Assembly: GCA_029959905.1 (NCBI GenBank)
Contig: JASCNZ010000018.1
Coordinates: 1-53,148, forward strand
DNA length: 53,148 nucleotides
Source: Microbacteriaceae bacterium PS02344
GTDB taxonomy: Bacteria > Actinomycetota > Actinomycetes > Actinomycetales > Microbacteriaceae
Direction: 5' to 3'
The notes below the pieces were generated by a model. It was not told the origin of the DNA. It was given only the letters and a program-made list of their open reading frames with translations, and did not search any database. Made by a program: the position numbers and the translations under genes. Below are positions 33,178-41,291 of the stretch, piece after piece (positions within the stretch are counted from its first letter, which is position 1; every line of letters begins with the position of its first letter).

Positions 33178-34860
33178 TTGACAGACCGCAGAAGCCGCTT
33201 TCGCGCGCTCCGAAAAGTCATCACGACATCATCCGCCGTCATCGCCTCCACGGTGTTGATCGGCGCGGCCCTGTCCGCGTCGCCCGCCGCCGCGGCCTCC
33301 GCTTCGTCAGCCGCACCCGTAGCGGCGTCGACGCAATCGGCTGCAGCGGCCACGACGGGACCGCTCACGCTCATCCCGAGCGGCTCCGAATGGCAATGGA
33401 ACTACTCCGCTGACGCGTGGGCGGACGAATGGCAGTCGCCGACGTTCGACGACTCCGCGTGGAACAGCGGAAACGCTCCGCTGGGGTGGGGGCCGGATGC
33501 GCGGACTCAGACTGCACCCGAAGCCGGCGCCACCCGCAAGCCCCTCAGCATCCAGTTCCGGACCGACTTCACGGTTCCCGACGGAGTTCGGCTCTCGGAC
33601 GTCGAGCTGTCCTTCCGTGCGGACGACGGAGCCGTGATCTACGTCAACGGCGTCGAGGTCAGCCGGGTGAATCTCCCCGGTGGCACGCTCTCGGCGAAGA
33701 CATACGCCACGAAGGCGCCGAACGCCACTGTGGCGTCACGCCTGCGTACGGTCACCATTCCCGCATCCGCGCTGCACGTCGGCGAGAACGTCATCGCGGC
33801 GTCGACGCATCTGAACTGGCGGGCCACGCCCACGGTGAGTTTCGATGCGGAACTGACCGCGACGAGCGAAGCGGCGCCCGCTCCGAACCCGGTTCCCGCT
33901 CCGAACCCGGTTCCCGCTCCCGAGCCCGTACCGGGCGAGCAACCAGGAGCCGGCGACGAGTGCGGTGCGCAGGGTTACCTCGCTCCCGCGTGCGGCGCGC
34001 TCTGGGGTGCCTACACGATCAAGGGAGACACGCTCACGTCGGCCATCACCGATCTCGAAGACCGCGTCGGACGCCAGTTCGACGTCACGCTCCGCTATCA
34101 CGACTTCTCGAAGAGCACCCATCAGGGCCTCTTCCCCGACTCGCACGAGCAGACGCTCGGTCAGGACCGAACGCTCCTCTTCGCGTGGCAGGCGCGGGTG
34201 GCGAGCAGCAACACCGATATCCGCTGGTCGGCTATCGCGCGCGGAGACTGGGATGAGTACATCGACTCCGCCGCCGACCGGGTGAAGGCCTTCGGTGAGC
34301 CGGTGATGATCGCGTTCGATCCCGAGTTCGACCGCTTCGATAAGGGCACGATGGCCGAGTACATCGACGCCTACCAGCGCGTGCACGACCGGTTCGAGGC
34401 GAAGGGCGTGTCGAATGTCGCCTGGCTATGGGTCTCGACTGGGTACCTGGGCGCGGGCAACGACGACAAGATCGCGTCCGGCTACCCCGGTGACGCGTAC
34501 GTCGACTGGGTCGGCTTCGACCCGTACAACTTCTATACGTGCAACGGCAGCAACTGGACCACCTTCGAGAACGAGGTGCGAGGGCCGCACGACTTCATGG
34601 TGGAGAACGGCTGGGGCGACAAGCCCCAGATTCTGATGGAGTACGGCACCGAGTTCGACGAGGCCAACCCGGGACGTTCGACGCAGTTCTATAAGGACAT
34701 CCCCTCGGTTCTCCAGCGGTACCCGAACATCAAGGCTCTCGTGCGATTCGATGCCGGATCGGGCAACTCGTCCTGCGACATGCGCATCGACAACGGTGCG
34801 GGCATGGTGGATGCCTTCGCGAAGGCGGGACTCGATTCGTGGGTCAACGCTCGCGACTGA
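33178..34860 (+). CDS. Secreted GH26-like glycoside hydrolase with jelly-roll module
   Basis: 560 residues, TTG start at 33178 with GAGGA upstream. Signal peptide to about residue 40 (STVLIGAALSASPAAAA). Residues about 60-230 are a jelly-roll domain of the same kind as in the protein at 19986 (FDDSAWNSGNAPLGWG, RADDGAVIYVNGVEV). A PNPVPAPNPVP linker leads to a TIM-barrel domain (265-560) with AFDPEFDRFD at the acid/base position and ILMEYGTEFDEANPG containing the nucleophile Glu, fitting family 26 (beta-mannanase-like) enzymes. It may trim or release the EPS made by the locus. Confidence 0.85.
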   Translation: MTDRRSRFRALRKVITTSSAVIASTVLIGAALSASPAAAASASSAAPVAASTQSAAAATTGPLTLIPSGSEWQWNYSADAWADEWQSPTFDDSAWNSGNAPLGWGPDARTQTAPEAGATRKPLSIQFRTDFTVPDGVRLSDVELSFRADDGAVIYVNGVEVSRVNLPGGTLSAKTYATKAPNATVASRLRTVTIPASALHVGENVIAASTHLNWRATPTVSFDAELTATSEAAPAPNPVPAPNPVPAPEPVPGEQPGAGDECGAQGYLAPACGALWGAYTIKGDTLTSAITDLEDRVGRQFDVTLRYHDFSKSTHQGLFPDSHEQTLGQDRTLLFAWQARVASSNTDIRWSAIARGDWDEYIDSAADRVKAFGEPVMIAFDPEFDRFDKGTMAEYIDAYQRVHDRFEAKGVSNVAWLWVSTGYLGAGNDDKIASGYPGDAYVDWVGFDPYNFYTCNGSNWTTFENEVRGPHDFMVENGWGDKPQILMEYGTEFDEANPGRSTQFYKDIPSVLQRYPNIKALVRFDAGSGNSSCDMRIDNGAGMVDAFAKAGLDSWVNARD

Positions 34861-34868
34861 CCGCCGAC

Positions 34869-34926
34869 GACAACGAGAGGGGGGGGGGGCCCCCGGGGGG
34901 GGGGGGCCCCCCCCCCTCTCGTTGTC
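34869..34926. terminator. Bidirectional terminator with extreme G/C homopolymers
   Basis: GACAACGAGA (34869-34878) pairs with TCTCGTTGTC (34917-34926). Inside lie G11 (34879-34889), C5, G12 and C10 (34907-34916). The stem exceeds 20 bp and serves the two convergent EPS genes; the right arm overlaps the stop of the glycosylphosphotransferase gene. Run lengths of this kind are prone to sequencing error. Confidence 0.7.
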
Positions 34927-36460
34927 AGTAGGCTCCGCTCGGCTGCACCATGACCTTGGCCGTGCGCCACATGATCTGCAGGTCGTTCATGACCGACCAG
35001 TTCTCGACGTAGCGCAGGTCGAGTCGCACGCTCTCGTCCCACGACAGGTCGCTGCGCCCGGAGATCTGCCACAGGCCGGTGATGCCGGGCTTGATGTACA
35101 GCCGACGGAACACCGTGCCGTCGTATGCGGTGACCTCGCTGGGCAGCGGCGGACGAGGACCCACGACGCTCATGTCGCCGATCAGGACGTTCCAGAACTG
35201 CGGCAGCTCGTCGAGCGAGAGTTTGCGCAGCACGCGACCCACCCGAGTCACGCGGGGGTCGGCCTTCATCTTGAACAGCAGGCCCGAGCCTTCGTTCTGC
35301 GCCTGCAGCGCGGCGAGCTGCGCCTCGGCATCCGTCGTCATCGAGCGGAGCTTGACCATCCGGAAGCTCCGGCCGTCGCGGCCGACGCGCTCCTGGTGGA
35401 AGAACACCGGCCCGCGGGAATCGAGCTTGATGGCGAGAGCGAGCGCCGGCAGGACCAGGCCGATCGGCACGAGAGCGATTGCCGAGACGATGACGTCGAG
35501 TGCCCGCTTCATCACGTGCTTGCCGCCTTCGTACGTCGGGATCTGCACCTGGATCAGCGGCAGACCTTCGACCGGCGCGAACGAGATGCGCGGCCCGGCC
35601 ACATCGGTCAGGCGGCTCGAGAGCACGAGTTCGGCGGCGGCGCCTTCGAGCTGCCAGCTCAGCTGTTTGACGAAGTCCTCTTCGCCCTCCGGGTGGCTCG
35701 CCACGATGATCGTGTCGGCACCGAGCTCGCTGGCGACCGTGGCCACGGTGCGCGAGTTGCCCAGCACCGGGAAGCGGATGCCGTCCACCTCGATGTCGCG
35801 CGCGTTGCCGTCGAGCAGCGTCGCTCCCACTACCTGATACCCCGACGCCCCGATCGGATGCAGCGTGCGGATGACGTAGTCGACGGCACGGCGGTCGCCG
35901 ACGACGAGCGTGCGGGAGGCGAAGCGCCCCTCCCGGCGCTCGGCGACCAGCCAGTGCCGCCACACCCACCGCGTCAGGAGAAGCAGCAGCAGGCCGAACG
36001 GGAATCCGACGAGCAGCACGAGGCGCATCGATTGCCATTCGAGGATCACCGCGACGAACGCGACCAGTCCGAAGGCCAGGCCGCTCGCGTGCGCGACGCC
36101 GCGGTACTCCGTGGCACTGGCGCGGAACAGCGCCGCGTCTCTGGTGTGCAGAGCGCCGAGCATCACGAACCACAGCCCGGCGAGGGGCAGGCTCGCGACG
36201 AGTACCTGCACGGAGGCTTCGCCTCGGGTCAGCTGGATCGCCGCCGTCAGCGCGACGGCGAGCAGGATGGCAGCCGCATCCGTCGTCCGCAGTCGCATCC
36301 GATATCGCCGTTCCCACTGACGGCGGCGTTCCAGCGTTGCGGAGACGCGCGGTGAGACCACCGGACGCGGCACCGGCATTGCGGCTCGTGGAGCGGCGGC
36401 GACCGGCACGAATGCCGAACCTGCGCGAGCGATGCCGACGGCATCCTCTACGGAGGTCAT
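34925..36460 (-). CDS. Exopolysaccharide polyprenyl glycosylphosphotransferase (initiating enzyme)
   Basis: 511 residues. Residues about 55-170 carry four or five membrane helices, 180-310 a Rossmann-like central domain (SRTLVVGDRRAVDYVIRTL), then a further helix (MKRALDVIVSAIALVPIGLVLP) and the catalytic bacterial sugar transferase domain with GPVFFHQERVGRDG, KLRSM, LRKLSLDELPQFWNVL, MSVVGPRPPLP and KPGITGLWQISGRSD. It transfers a sugar-1-phosphate to undecaprenyl phosphate, the first step of repeat-unit assembly. ATG 36460 overlaps the TGA of a 17-codon upstream frame. The mRNA has a long G-loop hairpin leader. Confidence 0.93.
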   Translation of the reverse strand: MTSVEDAVGIARAGSAFVPVAAAPRAAMPVPRPVVSPRVSATLERRRQWERRYRMRLRTTDAAAILLAVALTAAIQLTRGEASVQVLVASLPLAGLWFVMLGALHTRDAALFRASATEYRGVAHASGLAFGLVAFVAVILEWQSMRLVLLVGFPFGLLLLLLTRWVWRHWLVAERREGRFASRTLVVGDRRAVDYVIRTLHPIGASGYQVVGATLLDGNARDIEVDGIRFPVLGNSRTVATVASELGADTIIVASHPEGEEDFVKQLSWQLEGAAAELVLSSRLTDVAGPRISFAPVEGLPLIQVQIPTYEGGKHVMKRALDVIVSAIALVPIGLVLPALALAIKLDSRGPVFFHQERVGRDGRSFRMVKLRSMTTDAEAQLAALQAQNEGSGLLFKMKADPRVTRVGRVLRKLSLDELPQFWNVLIGDMSVVGPRPPLPSEVTAYDGTVFRRLYIKPGITGLWQISGRSDLSWDESVRLDLRYVENWSVMNDLQIMWRTAKVMVQPSGAY

Positions 36461-36510
36461 GCCGTGGCCCCTTGAGCCATGAATGTACGCAGATATCCCC
36501 AGTGCGCCAT
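36458..36510 (-). CDS. Possible 17-residue leader peptide overlapping the glycosyltransferase start
   Basis: ATG 36510 follows GGGGAAACA, a good ribosome site, and opens MAHWGYLRTFMAQGATA, ending in a TGA that shares bases with ATG 36460 (ATGA). A translated leader would couple synthesis of the initiating enzyme to ribosome loading at the tandem UGGGGA motifs. Could be chance, since no homologous leader is present in copies A and C. Confidence 0.3.
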
Positions 36511-36663
36511 TGTTTCCCCAGATTCCCCAGATCCGCGAGCCCCACGCTCACGGGTTCGTCTGCATACCCGACCCCTCGGGCCTCGCGTTCGTCCGTGATC
36601 CCACATCACGGTCGCTGCATCCTCCGTCCCACACGGCGGATGCGTACAGCGAGAGCTGCAGAC
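36461..36663 (-). promoter_or_regulatory. G-loop hairpin leader RNA, copy B (four hairpins)
   Basis: TATGCT at 36670-36675 (minus strand) predicts a start near 36663. Four hairpins follow: 36642-36618 (loop GTGGG), 36611-36593 (CCGTGAT/ATCACGG, loop GTGGG), 36580-36567 (CCCGA/TCGGG, loop GGGG) and 36553-36533 (CCGTGAGC/GCTCGCGG, loop GTGGG). Then come CTGGGGAATCTGGGGA (36531-36516) and another CTGGGGA at 36502-36496. Copies A and C are at 17510-17584 and 15010-15074. Confidence 0.6.
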
Positions 36664-36773
36664 GTCGTCAGCATAGCCCACCGCGGCGACGCAGGGAAGG
36701 TGTGATCGGCGCGCCGCGCGCCGCGGTCATCGCCGAGCGCGGCGCACGCCGCCACCGGGTCTAATCTGGCGCG
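36664..36773. promoter_or_regulatory. Divergent promoter region between the EPS initiator and LtrA
   Basis: It contains the minus-strand TATGCT for leader B and, at 36762-36767, plus-strand TAATCT six bases before GTG 36774, so the LtrA-like gene is leaderless. No other feature seen. Confidence 0.45.
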
Positions 36774-37949
36774 GTGACATCGAACAGCGCCCCCGCACGG
36801 CGCGGCCTCACCCGCATGATCCCTCGAGATGCGCGACAGCCGCATCGGGTGGCGAGTTCGCTCGAGTTGTTCTTCGATCTCGTGTTCGTCGTCGCCGTCA
36901 GCATCGCGTCGGCACAGCTGCACCACGCGTTCAGCGCCGGGCACGTGCTGCACGGGCTCACGTCGTTCGCGATGCTGTTCTTCGCCATCTGGTGGGCGTG
37001 GATGAATTTCGCCTGGTTCGCCACCGCTTTCGACACCGACGACTGGCTCTACCGCGTGACGACCATCGTGCAGATGGGCGGCGTGCTGGTGCTGGCGGCC
37101 GGGATCCCCGACGCCTTCGAGCACGGGAGGTACGGGATCGTCGTGGCGGGCTACGTCGTGATGCGCATCGCGATGGTCGCGCAGTGGCTGCGGGCCTCGC
37201 GCGGAGCGGGACGGCTGAGGCGCGCAACCCTGCGCTACGCCGCGGGAATCGCAGGGGTGCAGGTGCTCTGGATCTTGTTCCTGCTCCTGCCGGCGGGCGC
37301 GGTGCAGATCGGGGCCTTCGTCGTCTTCGCGATGATGGAGATGTCGGTCCCGATCGTCGCGGAGCGCGAGGTGCGCACGCCGTGGCATCCGCACCACATC
37401 ACGGAACGCTACGGGCTGTTCACGTTGATCGTGCTCGGCGAGAGCCTGCTGGCATCGGCCAACGCGATCATCGACGCCCTGCACGAAGCGGAGTCGTTCC
37501 TGCCCTTCCTCTCGATCTCCGTGCTCACCCTCGTCGTGACGGCCGCGCTGTGGTGGATCTACTTCTGGCCCGAGCACCACACGGCCGTCGGCTCGTTCGG
37601 TCGCTCCCTGCGGTACGGGTACCTGCACTACTTCGTCTTCGCGGCCGCCGCGGCATTCTCCTCGGGCATCGAGACCGAGCTCGACGTGCTCACCGGTGAC
37701 AGCGCCCTGTCGAGCACCGCCGCGTCGTTCGCGGTGACGGTACCGATCGCGGTCTTCCTGCTCTGCGTCTGGTGGCTGGTCATCCGCCCCGCCGGAGATC
37801 GCGTGATCGACGTCGTGATGCCGGGAGGGGCGGTGCTCGTGCTGCTCGACCCCGTCCTTCCCGTGCCCGTCGGCCTGACGGCGGGGATCGTGGCGGCGAT
37901 CGTGGTGGTGCTGGTGGTGCGCGGGTCGGCTGACCGGCCCCGCCCCTGA
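36774..37949 (+). CDS. Low temperature requirement protein A (LtrA) family membrane protein
   Basis: 391 residues with about ten membrane helices. The N-terminal SSLELFFDLVFVVAVS is the LtrA signature, followed by FAIWWAWMNFAWFATAFDTDD and, further on, HHITERYGLFTLIVLGESLLA. The biochemical function of this family is not known; the name derives from growth of Listeria at low temperature. GTG 36774 is set by the leaderless promoter. Confidence 0.9.
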   Translation: MTSNSAPARRGLTRMIPRDARQPHRVASSLELFFDLVFVVAVSIASAQLHHAFSAGHVLHGLTSFAMLFFAIWWAWMNFAWFATAFDTDDWLYRVTTIVQMGGVLVLAAGIPDAFEHGRYGIVVAGYVVMRIAMVAQWLRASRGAGRLRRATLRYAAGIAGVQVLWILFLLLPAGAVQIGAFVVFAMMEMSVPIVAEREVRTPWHPHHITERYGLFTLIVLGESLLASANAIIDALHEAESFLPFLSISVLTLVVTAALWWIYFWPEHHTAVGSFGRSLRYGYLHYFVFAAAAAFSSGIETELDVLTGDSALSSTAASFAVTVPIAVFLLCVWWLVIRPAGDRVIDVVMPGGAVLVLLDPVLPVPVGLTAGIVAAIVVVLVVRGSADRPRP

Positions 37950-37958
37950 CCGCTCTGT

Positions 37959-38104
37959 TATACTGAATACGCAACGTGCGTGCATCGCCCCTCTCGGCGC
38001 CCACGTCGCCACTGATCAGGGCCATTCCGGACCATGCGCATCGATGCGCGCGGTATCCGCCCCGATCCTCGATTGCGGAGCGCTCGCGCGCCCGCCACGA
38101 AGCA
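37959..38104 (+). promoter_or_regulatory. Promoter and long leader before a small gene
   Basis: TATACT at 37959-37964 predicts a transcript start near 37971 and a leader of about 135 nt before ATG 38105. The leader contains the 14-bp palindrome GCGCATCGATGCGC (38036-38049). I see no convincing -35 and no known riboswitch. Confidence 0.4.
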
Positions 38105-38386
38105 ATGAGCACCATCATGAGCACGACCATCATCCATCCGTCCGATCCCCTGGCCTGGAAGCAGGCCGACGTCGACGTGCACGTCGCCACCCGCGGCGGC
38201 GAGTACGCCGGATTCGTCGAGTACGACGGCTCCGCGCACCTCGTCCGCGATGCGCACGGCGCAGAGCTCGGGGCGTTCCCGGAGCTGTCTGCGGCGCGGC
38301 GCGCCCTGGAGATCTCCCACGAGATGCCCAGGTTCCGCCCGTGGACCGCGGTTTTCCGCCCCAGGCCGCGGCGCGTCAGAGCCTGA
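38105..38386 (+). CDS. Small hypothetical protein
   Basis: 93 residues from ATG 38105 (ATG 38117 also possible; no clear ribosome site for either). VHVATRGGEYAGFVEYDGSAHLVRDAHGAELGAF suggests a small all-beta domain, followed by a helix and a basic Arg-rich tail (RPRPRRVRA). No signal peptide. Function unknown. A strong hairpin (38398-38423) follows the stop. Confidence 0.6.
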   Translation: MSTIMSTTIIHPSDPLAWKQADVDVHVATRGGEYAGFVEYDGSAHLVRDAHGAELGAFPELSAARRALEISHEMPRFRPWTAVFRPRPRRVRA

Positions 38387-38397
38387 TCGCGACGCGA

Positions 38398-38423
38398 CCC
38401 CTCCGGACCCCGGTCCGGAGGGG
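38398..38423 (+). terminator. Terminator after the 38105 gene
   Basis: CCCCTCCGGACC and GGTCCGGAGGGG are fully complementary with two bases between; the innermost pairs would open to form the loop. Confidence 0.65.
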
Positions 38424-38530
38424 GTTCGTATGCCCCGTGTCGTATGTGGGCGGGGTTAGCCTGAGGTCAGCGAACGGCATCCGCCCTTGGCTTCCATGGC
38501 TCAAGGGCTCCCGATCGGCAGGAGTGCATC

Positions 38531-38614
38531 ATCTCCACCACTCAGCTCGACCAGACGACATCCACTCTCGGACCGATCCGGCAGACCTATTCCGGCAACG
38601 CCGACTTCCCGCCG
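38531..38614 (+). other. In-frame 5-prime extension of the desaturase with an ATC in place of the start codon
   Basis: AGGAG at 38520-38524 lies six bases before ATC 38531. From there an open frame reads ISTTQLDQTTSTLGPIRQTY and runs into the desaturase at ATG 38615. The extension looks like the ordinary N-terminus of this enzyme family, so translation may begin at ATC, or an ATG has mutated or been misread. Confidence 0.5.
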
Positions 38615-39646
38615 ATGGCGCGCGCGTATCGCGACGTGCAGCAGGTCGTCAAAGAGACCGGGTTGATGCAGCGCACACCCGTCTTCTACTCCCTCGTCGC
38701 CGGCGGCCTCGCTCTCGGTTTCGGCGGTGTCATCACCGGCTTCGTGCTGCTGGGCGACAGCTGGTTCCAGCTGCTCATGGCCGGTGCCCTCGGCATTCTC
38801 TTCACCCAGGTCGCCTTCCTCGCTCATGAGGCGGCGCACCGGCAGATCCTGAGCTCCGGTCCGGCGAACCTGCGCCTCGCGCGCATCCTGGCGGCCGGCG
38901 CGGTGGGCATGAGCTACCACTGGTGGGACTCCAAGCACACGCGTCACCACGGCAACCCCAATCAGGTCGGCAAGGACCCCGACATCGACGTCGACACCAT
39001 CTCGTTCCTCGAGACCGACGCCGCCCGGTCGCGGGGCCTCGTGCGCATGATCACCCGTCGCCAGGGCTGGCTCTTCTTCCCGCTGCTGCTGCTCGAAGGA
39101 CTGAACCTGCACTTCATCAGCCTGAAGCACCTGATCACGCAGAAGAAGGTCAAGGGCCGCTGGATCGAGTTGTCGCTCATCGCTGCGCGACTGTCGCTGG
39201 TCATCGTGCCGGTCTTCCTCTTCCTGCCCCTCGGAATGGCCTTCGCCTTCATGGGTGTGCAGCTCGCCGTGTTCGGCGTGTACATGGGGGCGTCGTTCGC
39301 TCCGAACCACAAGGGCATGCCCGTCATCGCGCCCGACGCGCGCCTCGACTTCTTCTCGAAGCAGGTGCGCACGTCGCGCAACGTCAACGGCGGCTGGTGG
39401 GCGACGTGGCTGATGGGTGGCCTCAACCATCAGGTCGAGCATCACCTCTTCCCGAACATGTCGCGTCTGCACCTGTCGAAGGCCCGCGGGATCGTCCGCG
39501 ACTACTGCGCGGCGCACAACATCCCGTACACCGAGACGAGCCTGTTGCGCTCCTATGCGATCGTCATCGAGTACCTCAACCGGGTCGGCCTCGCGGCCCG
39601 CGACCCATTCGACTGCCCGGCAGCGGCGCAGATGCGCCGCGCATAG
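38615..39646 (+). CDS. Membrane fatty acid desaturase
   Basis: 343 residues from ATG 38615, or 371 with the ATC start at 38531. Three histidine boxes are present: HEAAH (about 70), HTRHHGNPN (about 109) and HQVEHHLFP (about 270), which bind the diiron centre of acyl-lipid/acyl-CoA desaturases. Four membrane helices lie between them (LVAGGLALGFGGVITGFVLL, LLMAGALGILFTQVAFLA). It introduces a double bond into membrane fatty acids, probably for fluidity control. A strong bidirectional terminator follows. Confidence 0.9.
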   Translation: MARAYRDVQQVVKETGLMQRTPVFYSLVAGGLALGFGGVITGFVLLGDSWFQLLMAGALGILFTQVAFLAHEAAHRQILSSGPANLRLARILAAGAVGMSYHWWDSKHTRHHGNPNQVGKDPDIDVDTISFLETDAARSRGLVRMITRRQGWLFFPLLLLEGLNLHFISLKHLITQKKVKGRWIELSLIAARLSLVIVPVFLFLPLGMAFAFMGVQLAVFGVYMGASFAPNHKGMPVIAPDARLDFFSKQVRTSRNVNGGWWATWLMGGLNHQVEHHLFPNMSRLHLSKARGIVRDYCAAHNIPYTETSLLRSYAIVIEYLNRVGLAARDPFDCPAAAQMRRA

Positions 39647-39655
39647 CGACGGCCC

Positions 39656-39700
39656 CATACGAGAAAGGCCCGGACATCGCGTCCGGGCCTTTCTCGTATG
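39656..39700. terminator. Perfect 20-bp bidirectional terminator
   Basis: The arm at 39656-39675 (catacgagaaaggcccggac) is exactly repeated in inverse at 39681-39700 around the loop ATCGC, with A/T-rich stem bases providing U runs in both directions. It separates the convergent desaturase and DivIVA-like genes. Confidence 0.9.
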
Positions 39701-39707
39701 CTGCGCG

Positions 39708-41093
39708 TCAGCGCGGGTCGTCGTCGCTCTCGACGACCTCGATCGTGATGCGCTCGAGCGGGCCGTCGCCGGCCGCCTCGTCGTCGAGCACCTCGTCACC
39801 GAGGAACTCCTCGGCAGGGGCGCCGTCTGCGACGGCGATACCGGTGCCGACGGATGCGGTGGCGGGCTGATCGCCGTCGGTGGGGAAGACGCCGTCCGGG
39901 CGGATCATCTCGCGCACCTCCGACATGAAGCTCGTGAGCTGCTGCTGCTGCCACCGCAGCTGACGGGTGCGGTCCTCGGCGTCGCGCAGCACCGTGTTCG
40001 TGTGGGTGGTGACGGCGTCGACGATCTTCTGCGACTTCACCCGCGCGCGATCGAGCGTCTCGCGGGCCCGCACCTGTGCGTCGGCCTCGATCGACTGCGC
40101 CTGCGATCGCATGAGCCGCTCGTAGTCGTCGGCCTTCGCCGAGATGCGCTGTGCGTGCTCCAACGACGCAGTGACCTGCTCGTTCGCATCGTTCGTGATG
40201 CGCTCGGCATGAGCGACCGCCTGGTTGTGCAGCACGAGGAACTCCTGCTGAGCGTCGTCCTGACGGCGGGTGAGCGTCTCCTCGAACTCGAGCACGCGCG
40301 CGTTCATCTCGCGCACGTCGCGCTCGGCGTCGGCGCGCAGCTGCGAGGTCTCGCGTGTCACGAGCGAACGCAGCGCGGCTGCGCCCTTCTCGGCCTCGGT
40401 GCGGATGGCGGTGGCCTCCTGCGAGGCCTGGTTCACCTTCTCGGCCGCGTGCGCCGACTCGCGTTCGATGCGCGCCTCGTGAGCGGTGTACTCGGTGTCC
40501 ATCTTCAGCCGCACCTGGTCGGCGTCGCGTTCGGCCTGCGAGATGATGCGCGCGGCATCCGCCTCCGCTTCTGCACGCTGCGACGCGACCTCTTCGCGTG
40601 CGGCCGCCATCAGCCGGTCGGCCTGCACCGCGGCGTTCTGGATGAGGACGTTGGCCTGCTCCTCGGCGACCCGCAGGATGGCCTCGAACTGCTGGCGTGA
40701 CGGCGCCTCCTCCCCGTCCGGCGCCGGGGCGTCGACGAGCTCCGAGGTCAGGGTGGCGACCTGCTGCTCGAGTGTCGCGGTCTGCGCCTTCAGCGTGGTG
40801 AGCTCGGCCTCGAGCTCGTCGCGAGCCGACCCCTCCTCCGACCGCAACGCGTCGAGCGCGTCGGCGTGGCGCACCTCGGCGTCGGCGAGGTCGGCCTTCG
40901 CCTGCTGCAGCTGATTGCGCAGGGCGGAGAGTGCGGAGTCGACCTCGCCCTTGTCGTAGCCGCGGAAGCCGATCGTGAACGCGGCCGGCGCCCCGTTGCC
41001 GACCGAGCCGGAGGGCGTCGGTTCGATCAGCTGATCGAAGAAATCGGGGGAGCGGTCGTCGTCACGGTCGGCGGTTCCGGTGTTGTCGCTCAT
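39708..41093 (-). CDS. DivIVA-like coiled-coil protein
   Basis: 461 residues. FTIGFRGYDKGEVDSALSAL at about 40-58 is the DivIVA-type membrane-curvature-binding start (GYd..eVd..L). From there to about residue 400 nearly the whole protein is coiled coil rich in Ala, Glu, Gln and Arg, and the C-terminal 60 residues are acidic. Such proteins organise cell poles and the wall in Actinobacteria (Wag31, Scy and FilP relatives). It is longer than Wag31 and lacks its standard N-terminal MPLTP start, so it is a relative rather than the principal DivIVA. Confidence 0.78.
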   Translation of the reverse strand: MSDNTGTADRDDDRSPDFFDQLIEPTPSGSVGNGAPAAFTIGFRGYDKGEVDSALSALRNQLQQAKADLADAEVRHADALDALRSEEGSARDELEAELTTLKAQTATLEQQVATLTSELVDAPAPDGEEAPSRQQFEAILRVAEEQANVLIQNAAVQADRLMAAAREEVASQRAEAEADAARIISQAERDADQVRLKMDTEYTAHEARIERESAHAAEKVNQASQEATAIRTEAEKGAAALRSLVTRETSQLRADAERDVREMNARVLEFEETLTRRQDDAQQEFLVLHNQAVAHAERITNDANEQVTASLEHAQRISAKADDYERLMRSQAQSIEADAQVRARETLDRARVKSQKIVDAVTTHTNTVLRDAEDRTRQLRWQQQQLTSFMSEVREMIRPDGVFPTDGDQPATASVGTGIAVADGAPAEEFLGDEVLDDEAAGDGPLERITIEVVESDDDPR

Positions 41094-41291
41094 GCGGGAA
41101 GCCTCTCTGGCGCAGGTCGCGGGGACCGAGGGATGTCGTGTGGGCCGGTGCCAGGACGTCGACCGGCCGTACCGGCGGTCGCTGACACCGCCTCAGCCTA
41201 GTCACGTCGCCTGGGAGTCGGACACCCCATCGGCGGTCGCGCGAACACCCTCCGCTGCCGGGTCGAAGGGATCAGCGGGGCACCCGGAGTG

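Noticed and set aside
33172..33184. TTGACA as a -35 box before the GH26 gene
   Set aside because: It coincides with the start region (TTG 33178) of a coding frame that encodes a signal peptide; no -10 at proper distance.
36461..36663. c-di-AMP (ydaO) riboswitch
   Set aside because: It shares only the GGGGA tetrad; the conserved ydaO core and its pseudoknot sequences are not present, and several independent G-loop hairpins are not the ydaO fold.
38044..38829. Plus-strand ORF across the small gene and desaturase start
   Set aside because: It is out of frame with both real genes and has an Arg-rich shadow composition.
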